Source: Grimontia indica (GTDB taxonomy: Bacteria > Pseudomonadota > Gammaproteobacteria > Enterobacterales > Vibrionaceae). Taken from it: 64,000 nucleotides of DNA. Below, one piece after another: positions 55,264 through 64,000 of the stretch. The notes under the pieces were generated by a model. That model was given only the letters and a program-made list of their open reading frames with translations. It made no database searches and had not been told where the DNA came from. Within the stretch, counting starts at the first letter, position 1, and every line of letters starts with the position of its first letter. The translations under genes and the position numbers were made by a program. The DNA lies in the NCBI RefSeq assembly GCF_000333895.2, contig NZ_ANFM02000007.1, forward strand, positions 1 through 64,000, given 5' to 3'.

Positions 55264-56034
55264 ATGAGCTCCCAATCTTTCCATCAAGAAATCGATCCCA
55301 GCTTACTTCCCAAACACATCGCCGTCATCATGGACGGAAATGGCCGTTGGGCCAAAGCGCGTGGCAAAGCGCGTATGTTTGGCCACAAAGCCGGTGTTGA
55401 CGCCGTTCGAAAAACTGTTTCAGCTGCTAATCGTCTTGGTATTCAGGTTTTAACCCTGTTTGCATTCAGCAGTGAAAACTGGCGTCGTCCAGAGGAAGAA
55501 GTCAGCCTGTTGATGGAGCTTTTTGTCACTGTGCTGGGACGTGAAGTGAAACGTCTTCACAAAAATGGTGTAAAGCTCAAGGTAATTGGCGATACCACGC
55601 GCTTTAGCCAGTCGTTACAAGATAAAATTGCCGCGGCGGAAGCTTTAACGGCCAACAATACCGGATTGGTATTGAACGTGGCTGCCAACTATGGCGGTCA
55701 GTGGGATATTATGCAGGCTGTCAAAAAGCTTGCGGCTCAGGTAGAGCGTGGCGAAATTCCTGCAGAGCAACTCACTGAAGGTGATCTTCAGGTGCACCTG
55801 TCTTGTTCTGGTCTACCAGACGTAGATTTGATGATACGCACCAGTGGCGAATGCCGCATTAGCAACTTTATGCTGTGGCAAGCGGCCTATGCAGAGTTGT
55901 ATTTCACCGAACAATTCTGGCCTGATTTCGACGAGACAAGTCTCACCGATGCTATTGCTTGGTTTATCAACCGTGAACGCCGATTTGGGTGTACCGGTGA
56001 GCAGATCAAGGCCATGTTACAAGTAGAAAAATAG
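55264..56034 (+). CDS. uppS: Undecaprenyl diphosphate synthase
   Basis: UppS makes the C55 carrier lipid precursor by adding isopentenyl units in cis. The 256-residue protein has the catalytic Asp24 in [46 protein letters not shown] and [18 protein letters not shown]. Of two adjacent ATG codons, 55264 fits the AAGGA spacing better than 55261. It opens the uppS-cdsA-dxr-rseP-bamA-skp-lpxD-fabZ run. Confidence 0.95.
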   Translation: MSSQSFHQEIDPSLLPKHIAVIMDGNGRWAKARGKARMFGHKAGVDAVRKTVSAANRLGIQVLTLFAFSSENWRRPEEEVSLLMELFVTVLGREVKRLHKNGVKLKVIGDTTRFSQSLQDKIAAAEALTANNTGLVLNVAANYGGQWDIMQAVKKLAAQVERGEIPAEQLTEGDLQVHLSCSGLPDVDLMIRTSGECRISNFMLWQAAYAELYFTEQFWPDFDETSLTDAIAWFINRERRFGCTGEQIKAMLQVEK

Positions 56035-56044
56035 AGGGTTTCGT

Positions 56045-56893
56045 TTGCTGAAACAACGTGTCTTAACGGCACTGGTACTGGCACCGCTTGTTATCGCCGG
56101 TATTTTCTTTTTGCCGTTACAACTTTTCGTGATTGCTGTGGCAGGTGTCACTTTACTTGGCCACTGGGAGTGGACCAAGTTTGTGGCTGCCTCGTCCCGT
56201 TTTAGCGCATTTGTTTTCCCTGCAATCATTCTTGTCGGTTCACTGTTTGCGTTACCTGTGACTCAAGATGGCCTTCAACTCACCACTACAAGTGGCAGTG
56301 TGTTGGCGATTGCTGGTGCATTATGGTGGCTGGCTGCTACTGTGATGGTGCTGCGCTATCCAAGAGGGACTAGCTGGTGGGGTGATAGCAACGCAGTGCA
56401 GCAAGGATTTGGCGTACTGACGCTGCTTCCATTCCTTTGGAGCGTTATTCTTCTCCGTGCCTACCACTTCGATGTTTCCCCTTACCTTGGCGCGAAGATG
56501 GTGCTTTTGGTTTGTTTGTTGGTTTGGTCTGCTGATACTGGTGCGTATTTTGCGGGTAAGACCTTCGGTAAGCGCAAAATGGCACCTTCAGTGAGCCCAA
56601 ATAAAACGGTTGAAGGTCTGATTGGCGGGTTGATTGCAGCCGTTGCTGTCACCTTGACCGCTGCCCAGTATTTCTCTATTCCTTTCTCCTCTCTTGCTAT
56701 GTTAGGTCTTGTTGCTTTGATCACTTCCTTCGCTTCAGTTTTGGGCGATCTTGCGGAAAGCATGTTTAAGCGTGTCGCGGGTGTGAAAGACAGTGGCAGC
56801 ATTTTGCCTGGACATGGCGGTATACTGGATAGAATAGATAGCCTGACGGCCGCATTCCCAGTTTTCACCGTATTGTATTTCTGGCTTGCGTAA
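56045..56893 (+). CDS. cdsA: Phosphatidate cytidylyltransferase
   Basis: CdsA makes CDP-diacylglycerol from phosphatidate and CTP at the inner membrane. The 282-residue protein has about eight membrane helices and the family signature near the C-terminus: [32 protein letters not shown] and [20 protein letters not shown]. The start is TTG with AGGG about eight bases upstream. It begins ten bases after uppS. Confidence 0.95.
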   Translation: MLKQRVLTALVLAPLVIAGIFFLPLQLFVIAVAGVTLLGHWEWTKFVAASSRFSAFVFPAIILVGSLFALPVTQDGLQLTTTSGSVLAIAGALWWLAATVMVLRYPRGTSWWGDSNAVQQGFGVLTLLPFLWSVILLRAYHFDVSPYLGAKMVLLVCLLVWSADTGAYFAGKTFGKRKMAPSVSPNKTVEGLIGGLIAAVAVTLTAAQYFSIPFSSLAMLGLVALITSFASVLGDLAESMFKRVAGVKDSGSILPGHGGILDRIDSLTAAFPVFTVLYFWLA

Positions 56894-56897
56894 CTCT

Positions 56898-56920
56898 CTC
56901 ACCGGCGTTTCGCCGGTGAG
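56898..56920 (+). promoter_or_regulatory. Intercistronic hairpin between cdsA and dxr
   Basis: A perfect 10-bp stem, CTCACCGGCG/CGCCGGTGAG (56898-56907 with 56911-56920, loop TTT), lies just after the cdsA stop and lacks a real T tract. It may be an RNA-processing or stability element, or a weak terminator. Confidence 0.65.
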
Positions 56921-56960
56921 TTGTATTCAGGCTTTATGGAACAAAAATTCAGAGTTTCCT

Positions 56961-58157
56961 ATGCGTAAGATAACGATTCTTGGTGCAACCGGCTCAATTG
57001 GTACCAGCACGCTTTCTGTGATTGAAAAGAATCCTCACGCCTACGAGGTTTTCGCGCTCGCGGCGAATGCCAACGTCAATGAAATGCTTCTTTTGTGTCT
57101 GAAGTGGCGTCCAAAGTTTGCCGCTATGGCGAATGCTGAAGCTGCTGCAAGTTTACGTCTGGCATTGAAAAATCAAGGCTGTGCGACAGAAGTGCTCAGC
57201 GGGATTGAAGGTCTTTCTGCGATTTCTGAGCACACTGATGTTGATACTGTCATGGCTGCAGTGGTGGGGGCGGCGGGGCTTATTCCTACTATGGCAGCAG
57301 TGAAGGCTGGGAAACGCATACTGTTAGCAAATAAAGAAGCGCTGGTGATGTCTGGGCAATTCTTTATCGATGCGGTTCACCAATACGGCGCTGAGCTCCT
57401 GCCCGTCGACAGTGAACACAATGCGATTTTCCAGTGTCTTCCTGCAAGTATTCAATCGCGTCCGGGTGTTTGTGATTTGGCCTCAGAAGGGGTTAGCAAA
57501 ATCCTTCTTACAGGTTCTGGTGGTCCGTTCCGTTACACTGATTTGGCCCTTCTTCAGGAAGTGACACCAGCTCAAGCTATTGCGCATCCGAACTGGTCGA
57601 TGGGGCCTAAAATTTCCGTCGATTCTGCCACTATGATGAACAAAGGCCTCGAATATATTGAGGCGCGCTGGCTGTTTAATGCCAGTCGTGAACAGTTGGA
57701 TGTCATCATTCATCCTCAGTCGGTGATCCATTCGATGGTACAGTACCGTGACGGTTCTGTACTGGCACAAATGGGTTTGCCTGACATGTGTACACCTATC
57801 GCTTACGCAATGGCTTATCCGGACCGTATTGAAGCGGGTGTGAAGCCTTTGGATTTCAGTGAAGTGGGTGAATTCACTTTCCTTAAACCTGATTTCAACC
57901 GCTATCCATGTTTGAAGCTGGCGATTGATGCCTGTTACGTGGGTCAGGCTGCAACAACGACTCTAAATGCAGCTAACGAAGTCGCGGTTGAAGCATTCTT
58001 GCAAGGGCAAATTGGCTTCATGCAGATTGCTGAGGTGAATGATGCTGTGTTACAACGGGCGGAGTTATCGGAACCATCCTGCATTCAAAGCCTCTTAGAG
58101 ATAGATGACAAAGCACGTGTCATGGCTCAGAAAAGGATTACGGAGTTAACACAATGA
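56961..58157 (+). CDS. dxr: 1-deoxy-D-xylulose 5-phosphate reductoisomerase
   Basis: Dxr (IspC) converts DXP to MEP, the committed step of the MEP isoprenoid pathway. The 398-residue protein has the NADPH motif [14 protein letters not shown] at the start, [13 protein letters not shown], the metal-binding [13 protein letters not shown] and [22 protein letters not shown] 56961 matches homologue starts; the open frame extends upstream into the hairpin region without support. It overlaps rseP by four bases. Confidence 0.95.
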   Translation: MRKITILGATGSIGTSTLSVIEKNPHAYEVFALAANANVNEMLLLCLKWRPKFAAMANAEAAASLRLALKNQGCATEVLSGIEGLSAISEHTDVDTVMAAVVGAAGLIPTMAAVKAGKRILLANKEALVMSGQFFIDAVHQYGAELLPVDSEHNAIFQCLPASIQSRPGVCDLASEGVSKILLTGSGGPFRYTDLALLQEVTPAQAIAHPNWSMGPKISVDSATMMNKGLEYIEARWLFNASREQLDVIIHPQSVIHSMVQYRDGSVLAQMGLPDMCTPIAYAMAYPDRIEAGVKPLDFSEVGEFTFLKPDFNRYPCLKLAIDACYVGQAATTTLNAANEVAVEAFLQGQIGFMQIAEVNDAVLQRAELSEPSCIQSLLEIDDKARVMAQKRITELTQ

Positions 58158-59509
58158 GCGCCACTCTTTGGAACCTGCTGTTTTTCCTCATTGCACTCGG
58201 CATTTTGATTGCGGTACATGAGTACGGCCATTTTTGGGTTGCGCGTAAATGTGGTGTGAAAGTTGAGCGCTTTTCGATTGGCTTTGGTAAGTCGATTTGG
58301 AAGAAAGTGGGCAAAGATGGCACCGAATATACGTTAGCGATGATCCCGCTGGGTGGCTACGTCAAAATGCTCGACGAGCGTGTTGACGATGTCCCTGAAT
58401 CCCAGAAAGAGCAAGCATTCAATAATCGTCCACTGTGGCAGCGCAGTGCGATTGTTGCTGCAGGGCCAGCAGCAAACTTTTTGTTTGCTATTGCCGCTTA
58501 TTGGCTGGTGATGATCATTGGTGTACCAGCAGTAAAACCGATTATTGGTGATGTCGCTCCCCATTCTATTGCTGCACAAGCGGGCATTGAACCGGGAATG
58601 GAACTAACTGAAATCTCCGGTATCAAAACGCCAGATTGGGAATCGGTCAATTTTCAGTTGATTGCCCACATTGGTGACAGTGAGATGACGCTGGCAGTCA
58701 AACCTGATGAGAATGCTGCCTATGCGATTGAGAAGAAGTTGGACTTAGCGACATGGTCTTTCGATCCTGAATCTCAGTCAGCACTGCGCACTCTGGGAAT
58801 GACGCCTTACCGCCCGGAAATCACCAATGTGCTTTCCAATGTAATGGAAGGCAGTGCGGCAGAAAGAGCCGGGTTACTGGTAAACGATAGACTACTGTCT
58901 CTGGGTGATAAGCCCGTTACGGAGTGGTCTGGGGTGGTAGAAACTATCCGTGCAAACCCTGGACAAGCTCTGTCTGTTCTTGTCGAGCGTGACGGTGCTG
59001 AGGTGTCTTTGACCCTGACCCCTGACGTGAATGAACAAGATGGTAAGGCAACTGGCTACGCTGGTTTTGCGCCGCATGTTGAGCCTTGGCCCGAGTCGCA
59101 TCAGCTGACACTTCAGCATGGTCCTTTGGATGCGGTTCCGGCTGCGATGGACAAAACCTGGCAGGTGGTATCACTGACTGCTGGGATGATTAAGAAGCTG
59201 TTCACAGGTGATGTGGCAGTAAAGAATTTGAGTGGACCTATCTCAATTGCAAAAGGTGCAGGGATGACCGCAGACTTCGGTCTGGTATACTTTCTCGGCT
59301 TTCTCGCACTGATCAGCGTTAATTTAGGCATTATTAACCTGTTACCGTTACCGGTTCTTGATGGCGGACACCTGTTGTTTTTTGGTATTGAAGCCGTGAC
59401 ACGTCGCCCCGTCTCTGAACGAGTGCAGGATATGGGATATCGGGTAGGTACAGCAATCATCATGGCGTTGATGGCTGTAGCGATATTTAACGATTTCGCC
59501 CGACTATAA
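58154..59509 (+). CDS. rseP: Site-2 protease RseP (RIP metalloprotease)
   Basis: RseP cuts the anti-sigma factor RseA within the membrane to release sigma-E. The 451-residue protein has the zinc motif HEYGH at 22-26 in the first membrane helix, two periplasmic PDZ domains (about 115-290, for example [20 protein letters not shown]) and the second active-site motif [14 protein letters not shown] near the C-terminus. Its ATG overlaps the dxr stop, so translation is coupled. Confidence 0.96.
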   Translation: MSATLWNLLFFLIALGILIAVHEYGHFWVARKCGVKVERFSIGFGKSIWKKVGKDGTEYTLAMIPLGGYVKMLDERVDDVPESQKEQAFNNRPLWQRSAIVAAGPAANFLFAIAAYWLVMIIGVPAVKPIIGDVAPHSIAAQAGIEPGMELTEISGIKTPDWESVNFQLIAHIGDSEMTLAVKPDENAAYAIEKKLDLATWSFDPESQSALRTLGMTPYRPEITNVLSNVMEGSAAERAGLLVNDRLLSLGDKPVTEWSGVVETIRANPGQALSVLVERDGAEVSLTLTPDVNEQDGKATGYAGFAPHVEPWPESHQLTLQHGPLDAVPAAMDKTWQVVSLTAGMIKKLFTGDVAVKNLSGPISIAKGAGMTADFGLVYFLGFLALISVNLGIINLLPLPVLDGGHLLFFGIEAVTRRPVSERVQDMGYRVGTAIIMALMAVAIFNDFARL

Positions 59510-59546
59510 ACATTCAGCGTTTAGCAAGGAAATGTCAGAGCAAGCA

Positions 59547-61946
59547 ATGGCGATGAAAAAACTTCTTATAGCCTCTCTTTTATTCTCAAGTTCTGTTACG
59601 GCCGATGAGTTCGTAGTAGAAGATATTCGTTTTGAGGGGCTTCAGCGCGTCAGCCTCGGTGCTGCGTTGCTCGCAATGCCGGTACGGGTTGGCGACAACA
59701 TCGACGAAGGCGATGTTTCCGGGATCATCAAATCCCTGTTTTCCACCGGCAACTTTGAAAACGTGCGCGTCTTCCGTGATGGCGATGATCTGTTGGTCAA
59801 AGTGATTGAACGCCCAACGATTGCCAGCGTGTCTTTCTCAGGCAATAAAGCCATTAAAGAAGAACAACTGGAAGAAAATCTTTCCGCTTCTGGCCTTCGC
59901 GTGGGCGAGTCACTGGACCGCACCAAGCTTTCCAACATCGAAAAAGGTTTGGAAGATTTCTACTACAGCGTGGGTAAATACAATGCTGTCGTGGATACGG
60001 TGATCACCCCGCTTCCGCGAAACCGTGCTGATGTGAAATTTGTCTTCACTGAAGGCGTTTCAGCAAAAATCCAACAAATTAACTTTATTGGTAATGAAGT
60101 CTTCTCTGACGATGAACTCAAGTCCAACTTCGAGTTGCGCGCTGATGTGCCTTGGTGGAACTTCCTTGCCAACGAACAGTATCAGAAACAGGCGTTGGCA
60201 GGAGATCTAGAAAACCTGCGTTCATTTTACCTCAATCGCGGTTATCTGAAATTCCGTGTTGAGTCCGCCAATGTTTCTATCTCACCGGATAAAAAAGGCG
60301 TCTATATCACCCTGAACATTGATGAGGGCGAACCTTACACGGTGGCAGATGTCAGCTTCCGAGGCGGTAAAAACAGTGCTGAATTTGCCGCCCTGGTGCC
60401 TTTCGAAGACGGTGAGACTTACAACGGTCAAAAAGTGACGCGCCTTGAAGATGAAATCAAGCGTAAACTGGGTGAACAAGGCTATGCCTATCCTCAGGTT
60501 TCCACTATTCCTGAGTTTGATGACGAAGCGAAGACCGTTGCTCTTAACGTGAACGTAGAGCCGGGTAAGCGTATTTATGTTCGTAACATCAAGTTCTCTG
60601 GTAACCAAATCACCAAAGACGAAGTGCTGCGCCGCGAAATGCGCCAGATGGAAGGCTCTTGGCTGAACTCTAAATCTGTAGAGACCAGTAAAGATCGTCT
60701 GAATCGTCTGGGCTTTTTTGAAACCGTTGATGTTCGCACTTCCCGTGTGCCGGGTACGGATGATCAGGTAGACGTTGAGTATGTGGTTAAGGAGACCAAC
60801 TCCGGTAGCGTGAACTTTGGTATCGGTTACGGTACCGAGTCGGGAATCAGCTTCCAGGCAGGTCTTCAGCAGGATAACTTTGCGGGTACAGGTAACCGCT
60901 TTGGTGTCAATGCAATGATCAATGACTACCAAAAGAACCTGACGCTGGATTATCGTGACCCTTACTTTACCTTGGATGGTATTAGCCTTGGTGGCCGTAT
61001 TTTCTTCAACGAGTTTGAAGCCTCTGATGCAAACATTGTCGACTATACCGACAAGAGCTACGGTACCAGCCTGACCTGGGGTTTCCCATTCGACGAAATT
61101 AACTATTTCGACTTCTCTGTGGGTTACACTCACCGCCAGATCGAAAATCTGGGCGGTTATTACCAGATTCAAAAGTTCCTCGATTCGATGGGCGACAGCG
61201 TGACTGATGATGGTGGTCTCGTGGTCGATGACTTTGACTGGTCGGTAAGCTGGACGCGAAACAACCTGAACCGTGGTTTCTTCCCAACAGCGGGCAACTA
61301 CCAGCGTGCGTCATTCCGTATGACAGTGCCAGGCTCTGATGCCCAGTACTTCAAAGCGCAATATGATGTTCGCCAATATTTCCCACTCGATGAAGGACAC
61401 AACTTCTCCTTCCTGATGAGAGGACGTTTGGGTTACGGCAACGGCTATGGCAGTAACGACGAGAATGATTACCTGCTTCCGTTTTATGAAAACTTCTATG
61501 CAGGTGGTTACTCAACGCTTCGTGGTTTCCGCTCGAATACAGCAGGTCCAAAAGCCGTTTATGACCAGGGGGCAGGCAACAACCCAGCGCTTGTAGGCAG
61601 TAACGACTCTGTCGGTGGTAATGCGATTGCATTGGCCAGTGCCGAACTGATTTTCCCGATGCCATTTGTTTCTGAAGAGGCGAGAAGTGCGATTCGAACC
61701 AGTGTGTTCGTGGATGCAGCTTCAGTATGGGATACCGAATACGACCTGAATGATGCGCGTGTCATCAGTGGGCAGGAATACATTTACGACTATAGCGATC
61801 CATCGAACTACCGGGCATCGTATGGTGCAGCGATTCAATGGCGCTCCCCAATGGGACCGCTGGTTTTCTCGCTGGCTAAACCAATCAAGAAATACGAGGG
61901 TGATGATGAGGAATTCTTCACCTTTACCATTGGCCGTACGTTCTGA
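59547..61946 (+). CDS. bamA: Outer membrane protein assembly factor BamA
   Basis: BamA is the core of the beta-barrel assembly machine. The 799-residue protein has a signal peptide, five POTRA domains (about 22-420; first [20 protein letters not shown]) and a 16-strand barrel with the conserved [15 protein letters not shown] (L6 VRGF/Y-type loop, here LRGF) and a C-terminal Phe (TIGRTF). [15 protein letters not shown] is identical to the E. coli start, so ATG 59547 is chosen over ATG 59532. It follows rseP after 37 bases and precedes skp. Confidence 0.96.
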   Translation: MAMKKLLIASLLFSSSVTADEFVVEDIRFEGLQRVSLGAALLAMPVRVGDNIDEGDVSGIIKSLFSTGNFENVRVFRDGDDLLVKVIERPTIASVSFSGNKAIKEEQLEENLSASGLRVGESLDRTKLSNIEKGLEDFYYSVGKYNAVVDTVITPLPRNRADVKFVFTEGVSAKIQQINFIGNEVFSDDELKSNFELRADVPWWNFLANEQYQKQALAGDLENLRSFYLNRGYLKFRVESANVSISPDKKGVYITLNIDEGEPYTVADVSFRGGKNSAEFAALVPFEDGETYNGQKVTRLEDEIKRKLGEQGYAYPQVSTIPEFDDEAKTVALNVNVEPGKRIYVRNIKFSGNQITKDEVLRREMRQMEGSWLNSKSVETSKDRLNRLGFFETVDVRTSRVPGTDDQVDVEYVVKETNSGSVNFGIGYGTESGISFQAGLQQDNFAGTGNRFGVNAMINDYQKNLTLDYRDPYFTLDGISLGGRIFFNEFEASDANIVDYTDKSYGTSLTWGFPFDEINYFDFSVGYTHRQIENLGGYYQIQKFLDSMGDSVTDDGGLVVDDFDWSVSWTRNNLNRGFFPTAGNYQRASFRMTVPGSDAQYFKAQYDVRQYFPLDEGHNFSFLMRGRLGYGNGYGSNDENDYLLPFYENFYAGGYSTLRGFRSNTAGPKAVYDQGAGNNPALVGSNDSVGGNAIALASAELIFPMPFVSEEARSAIRTSVFVDAASVWDTEYDLNDARVISGQEYIYDYSDPSNYRASYGAAIQWRSPMGPLVFSLAKPIKKYEGDDEEFFTFTIGRTF

Positions 61947-61967
61947 TTTCAACATTAGGAGAAAAGT

Positions 61968-62477
61968 TTGAAACCTATTATCAAAGCGGCAGGCCTGAGC
62001 CTCGCCATTGTTACTGCTTCTTTTTACGCAACAGCGGCAGAAGCTGCACAGAAAATCGGTTATGTTGCGACTGGCCCGGTGTTGGCGCAAATGGCGAAGA
62101 AAAGTAATGTTAATGATCAGCTTCGTAAAGAGTTCAAAGATCGCATCGCGGAAGTGGATCGTCTGAGAGATCGTCTGGAAAAAGGTGTCGATAAGCTTCA
62201 GCGTAATGGCGAATTGATGAGCGAAGCAGAGCGCACCAAGCTTCAGCGTGAGCTGCAGGCTTTGGACGCAGATTTCAAACTGAAAGCGAAAAACCTTCAG
62301 GAAGACCAGCGTAAGCGTGGAGCAGAAGAAGAGCGTAAGCTTGTTCAGAAGCTACAGAAAACCATTGAAACAATTGCCAAGAAAGAAGGCTATGACATGG
62401 TCATCAATAGCCAGGCTGTGATGTACGCAAGCCCGAAAGACGACCTGTCAGAAAAAGTACTGAAAGCAGTGAAATAA
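61968..62477 (+). CDS. skp: Periplasmic chaperone Skp (OmpH)
   Basis: Skp holds unfolded outer-membrane proteins in the periplasm before BamA. The 169-residue protein has a signal peptide ending ATAAEA, IGYVATGPVLAQMAKKS, a long charged coiled coil (residues about 55-130) and the ending YDMVINSQAVMYASPK. The start is TTG with AGGAGA six bases upstream. It is co-transcribed with bamA. Confidence 0.95.
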   Translation: MKPIIKAAGLSLAIVTASFYATAAEAAQKIGYVATGPVLAQMAKKSNVNDQLRKEFKDRIAEVDRLRDRLEKGVDKLQRNGELMSEAERTKLQRELQALDADFKLKAKNLQEDQRKRGAEEERKLVQKLQKTIETIAKKEGYDMVINSQAVMYASPKDDLSEKVLKAVK

Positions 62478-62489
62478 GTAAGGTAGAAA

Positions 62490-63515
62490 ATGGCTTCTAT
62501 TACGCTCGCTGAATTAGCGGAAAAACTGGGTGCAGAACTGCACGGTGATGGCAGTGTGCAAATCACTGCCATCGCGGGTATGGATAAAGCTGGCGAAGGA
62601 GAGATCACCTTCCTTTCCAGCAGCAAATACCGCAAACATCTTGCTGAGTGTCAGGCAAGTGCTGTGATGGTTAAGGAAGCCGACCTGTCATACTGCACCG
62701 GAAATGCACTAGTGTTGAAAGACCCGTATCTGGGATATGCATTAACCGCACAATTGCTGGACACCACACCTGCCTGTGCGGTTGATATTGCCCCAAGTGC
62801 CTATGTTTCACCGACAGCGAAGCTGGGGAATGGCGTCGCCGTTGGCCATAACGCTGTGGTAGAAGACGGCGTAGAGCTCGGCGACAACGTGCAAGTCGGT
62901 GCTGGCTGCTTTGTAGGCAAAGATACCAAGTTAGGTGCCAATACCCGTCTCTGGGCAAACGTGACGGTTTACCACAATGTGGTGATAGGAGAGTCTTGCC
63001 TTGTGCAGTCGGGTACCGTTATCGGTTCTGATGGCTTCGGTTACGCAAACGACAAAGGCCGCTGGGTGAAAATTCCTCAAGTGGGTCGCGTCGTCATTGG
63101 CGATCGCGTTGAGATTGGTGCTTGTACCACCATCGACCGTGGCGCGATTGAGGATACCGTGATTGCTGATGGTGTGATTATCGACAACCAGTGTCAGATC
63201 GCTCATAATGTTTCGATCGGTGAAAATACCGCCGTTGCAGGGGCAACCACAATGGCTGGTAGCCTTAAGATCGGCAAGCATTGCATTATTGGTGGTGCGA
63301 CCGTCATTAACGGCCATATGGAAATTACAGATGGTGTCACGATCACTGGTATGGCGATGGTGATGCGACCTATCACTGAACCGGGCATGTATTCTTCGGG
63401 TATTCCACTTCAGACCAACAGAGAGTGGCGCAAGACCGCTGCACGAGTGCTGAAAATCGAAGACATGCATAAACGATTGAAAGCCGTTGAAAAACAGCTA
63501 GAAGACAGCGAGTAA
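62490..63515 (+). CDS. lpxD: UDP-3-O-(3-hydroxyacyl)glucosamine N-acyltransferase
   Basis: LpxD adds the second acyl chain in lipid A synthesis. The 341-residue protein has an N-terminal uridine-binding domain (to about residue 100) and a left-handed beta helix of hexapeptide repeats. The catalytic His is in [17 protein letters not shown], and a C-terminal helix follows. Its ribosome site is AAGG. It begins 12 bases after skp. Confidence 0.95.
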   Translation: MASITLAELAEKLGAELHGDGSVQITAIAGMDKAGEGEITFLSSSKYRKHLAECQASAVMVKEADLSYCTGNALVLKDPYLGYALTAQLLDTTPACAVDIAPSAYVSPTAKLGNGVAVGHNAVVEDGVELGDNVQVGAGCFVGKDTKLGANTRLWANVTVYHNVVIGESCLVQSGTVIGSDGFGYANDKGRWVKIPQVGRVVIGDRVEIGACTTIDRGAIEDTVIADGVIIDNQCQIAHNVSIGENTAVAGATTMAGSLKIGKHCIIGGATVINGHMEITDGVTITGMAMVMRPITEPGMYSSGIPLQTNREWRKTAARVLKIEDMHKRLKAVEKQLEDSE

Positions 63516-63614
63516 TAGCCGTCCGCGATGGCCTGCTCTGGTGGTTCATTTCGATAAATTGTCGGAACGAACCTGCAGTGTGGGCCATTTGTGTTATCAG
63601 CCAATTCAACGACA

Positions 63615-63620
63615 TATAAT
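63615..63620 (+). promoter_or_regulatory. Candidate -10 box before fabZ
   Basis: A consensus TATAAT lies at 63615-63620, 26 bases before the fabZ start, in the 130-base gap after lpxD. The matching -35 region (near 63592) is poor, so this is only a possible internal promoter. Confidence 0.3.
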
Positions 63621-63645
63621 AAGTATTTCATACAGGAATAAAACT

Positions 63646-64000
63646 TTGAGTCGCGAAAATAAAATCCTGACAGTTAACGAAATTAAAGAACTGCTGCCAC
63701 ACCGCTATCCATTTCTGCTGATTGACCGTGTTACTGATTTCGAAGAGGGCAAATACCTTCACGCGATCAAAAATGTCTCTGTGAATGAACCACAGTTCAC
63801 GGGTCATTTCCCTCAGCTGCCTGTATTTCCGGGTGTATTGATCCTCGAAGCGATGGCGCAGGCGACCGGCCTTCTGGCATTTAAGACCTTCGGTCAGCCA
63901 AAAGAGAATGAACTGTATTACTTTGCCAGTATCGATAACGCAAAATTCCGCGCGCCGGTAACCCCTGGTGACCAGATGGTTCTGGAAGTGGAATTCCTGA
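63646..64000 (+). CDS. fabZ: 3-hydroxyacyl-ACP dehydratase FabZ (partial)
   Basis: FabZ dehydrates 3-hydroxyacyl-ACP in fatty acid synthesis and competes with lipid A synthesis for the same precursor. The first 118 residues are visible, and the gene runs off the window end. [14 protein letters not shown] and the active-site segment with His54 ([14 protein letters not shown]) and Glu68 ([11 protein letters not shown]) are present. The start is TTG with AGGA about nine bases upstream. Confidence 0.94.
   Translation, partial: MSRENKILTVNEIKELLPHRYPFLLIDRVTDFEEGKYLHAIKNVSVNEPQFTGHFPQLPVFPGVLILEAMAQATGLLAFKTFGQPKENELYYFASIDNAKFRAPVTPGDQMVLEVEFL

Noticed and set aside
60282-61172. 296-codon open frame antisense to bamA
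   Set aside because: A long mirror frame of a highly expressed gene with biased codon use; composition rich in Thr/Val/Arg and no ribosome site or homology.
1-64000. CRISPR arrays, tRNA genes, prophage or intact insertion sequences
   Set aside because: No regularly spaced repeats, tRNA-like ends, integrase or transposase genes were seen; the only mobile-type element is the MITE-like repeat at 19529-19810.

Overview
The window is a contiguous piece of a gammaproteobacterial chromosome. Gene content and order point to the Vibrionaceae: the argA-DUF2850 pair, DUF3301/DUF3549 beside truC/yqcC, a phaB-phaA-phaP-phaC operon, the long DapD form and a recC/recB/recD/argA region. A Grimontia/Enterovibrio/Photobacterium-type genome fits best, but the genus is inference. 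Coding density is high. Most genes are recognisable core genes, with a few accessory insertions.

Layout. 1-80: 3' end of a 5S rRNA and its terminator. 199-4964: lipoprotein, dapD, an SOS-type divergent pair (yebG and a Tag-like glycosylase around a LexA box), then a LysR regulator divergent from a TDT/TehA-like transporter. 5091-17460: recC, an inserted chemoreceptor on the other strand, recB-recD and argA. 17634-19850: DUF2850 gene, an unknown small gene, mltA, and a MITE-like repeat with perfect 22-bp ends. 19870-24136: TAXI solute receptor, BKACE-family enzyme, class III aminotransferase and a divergent LysR gene, which look like a small catabolic module. 24225-31580: tcdA, the PHA operon phaBAPC and csdE/csdA. 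31694-34998: the sRNA gene gcvB divergent from gcvA, then a hydrolase, DUF423 gene and rlmM. 35049-41421: xni, ppnN, a diguanylate cyclase and a TPR protein with a degenerate GGDEF domain. 41505-48095: queF, syd, DUF2310, two small genes, the csrB sRNA with its upstream response-regulator site, DUF3301, DUF3549, yqcC, truC and yaeH. 48262-51733: glnD and map. 51879-64000: the rpsB-tsf-pyrH-frr-uppS-cdsA-dxr-rseP-bamA-skp-lpxD-fabZ block, with fabZ cut by the window end.

How genes work together. RecBCD repairs double-strand breaks. CsdA, CsdE and TcdA form a sulfur-transfer/t6A-modification set. PhaB and PhaA make 3-hydroxybutyryl-CoA from acetyl-CoA, PhaC polymerises it and PhaP coats the granule. 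The rpsB-to-fabZ block couples translation factors, nucleotide and isoprenoid supply, phospholipid and lipid A precursors and outer-membrane protein assembly.

Most notable non-coding content: two global regulatory RNAs (gcvB, csrB) identified from sequence signatures and synteny, a LexA box that can serve two genes, the MITE-like element, and several unassigned palindromes or direct repeats in front of lysR/transporter, lysR/aminotransferase and phaB. No convincing wholly new multi-gene system was seen. The best candidates for undescribed biology are the aminotransferase-BKACE-TAXI module and the small genes of unknown function.
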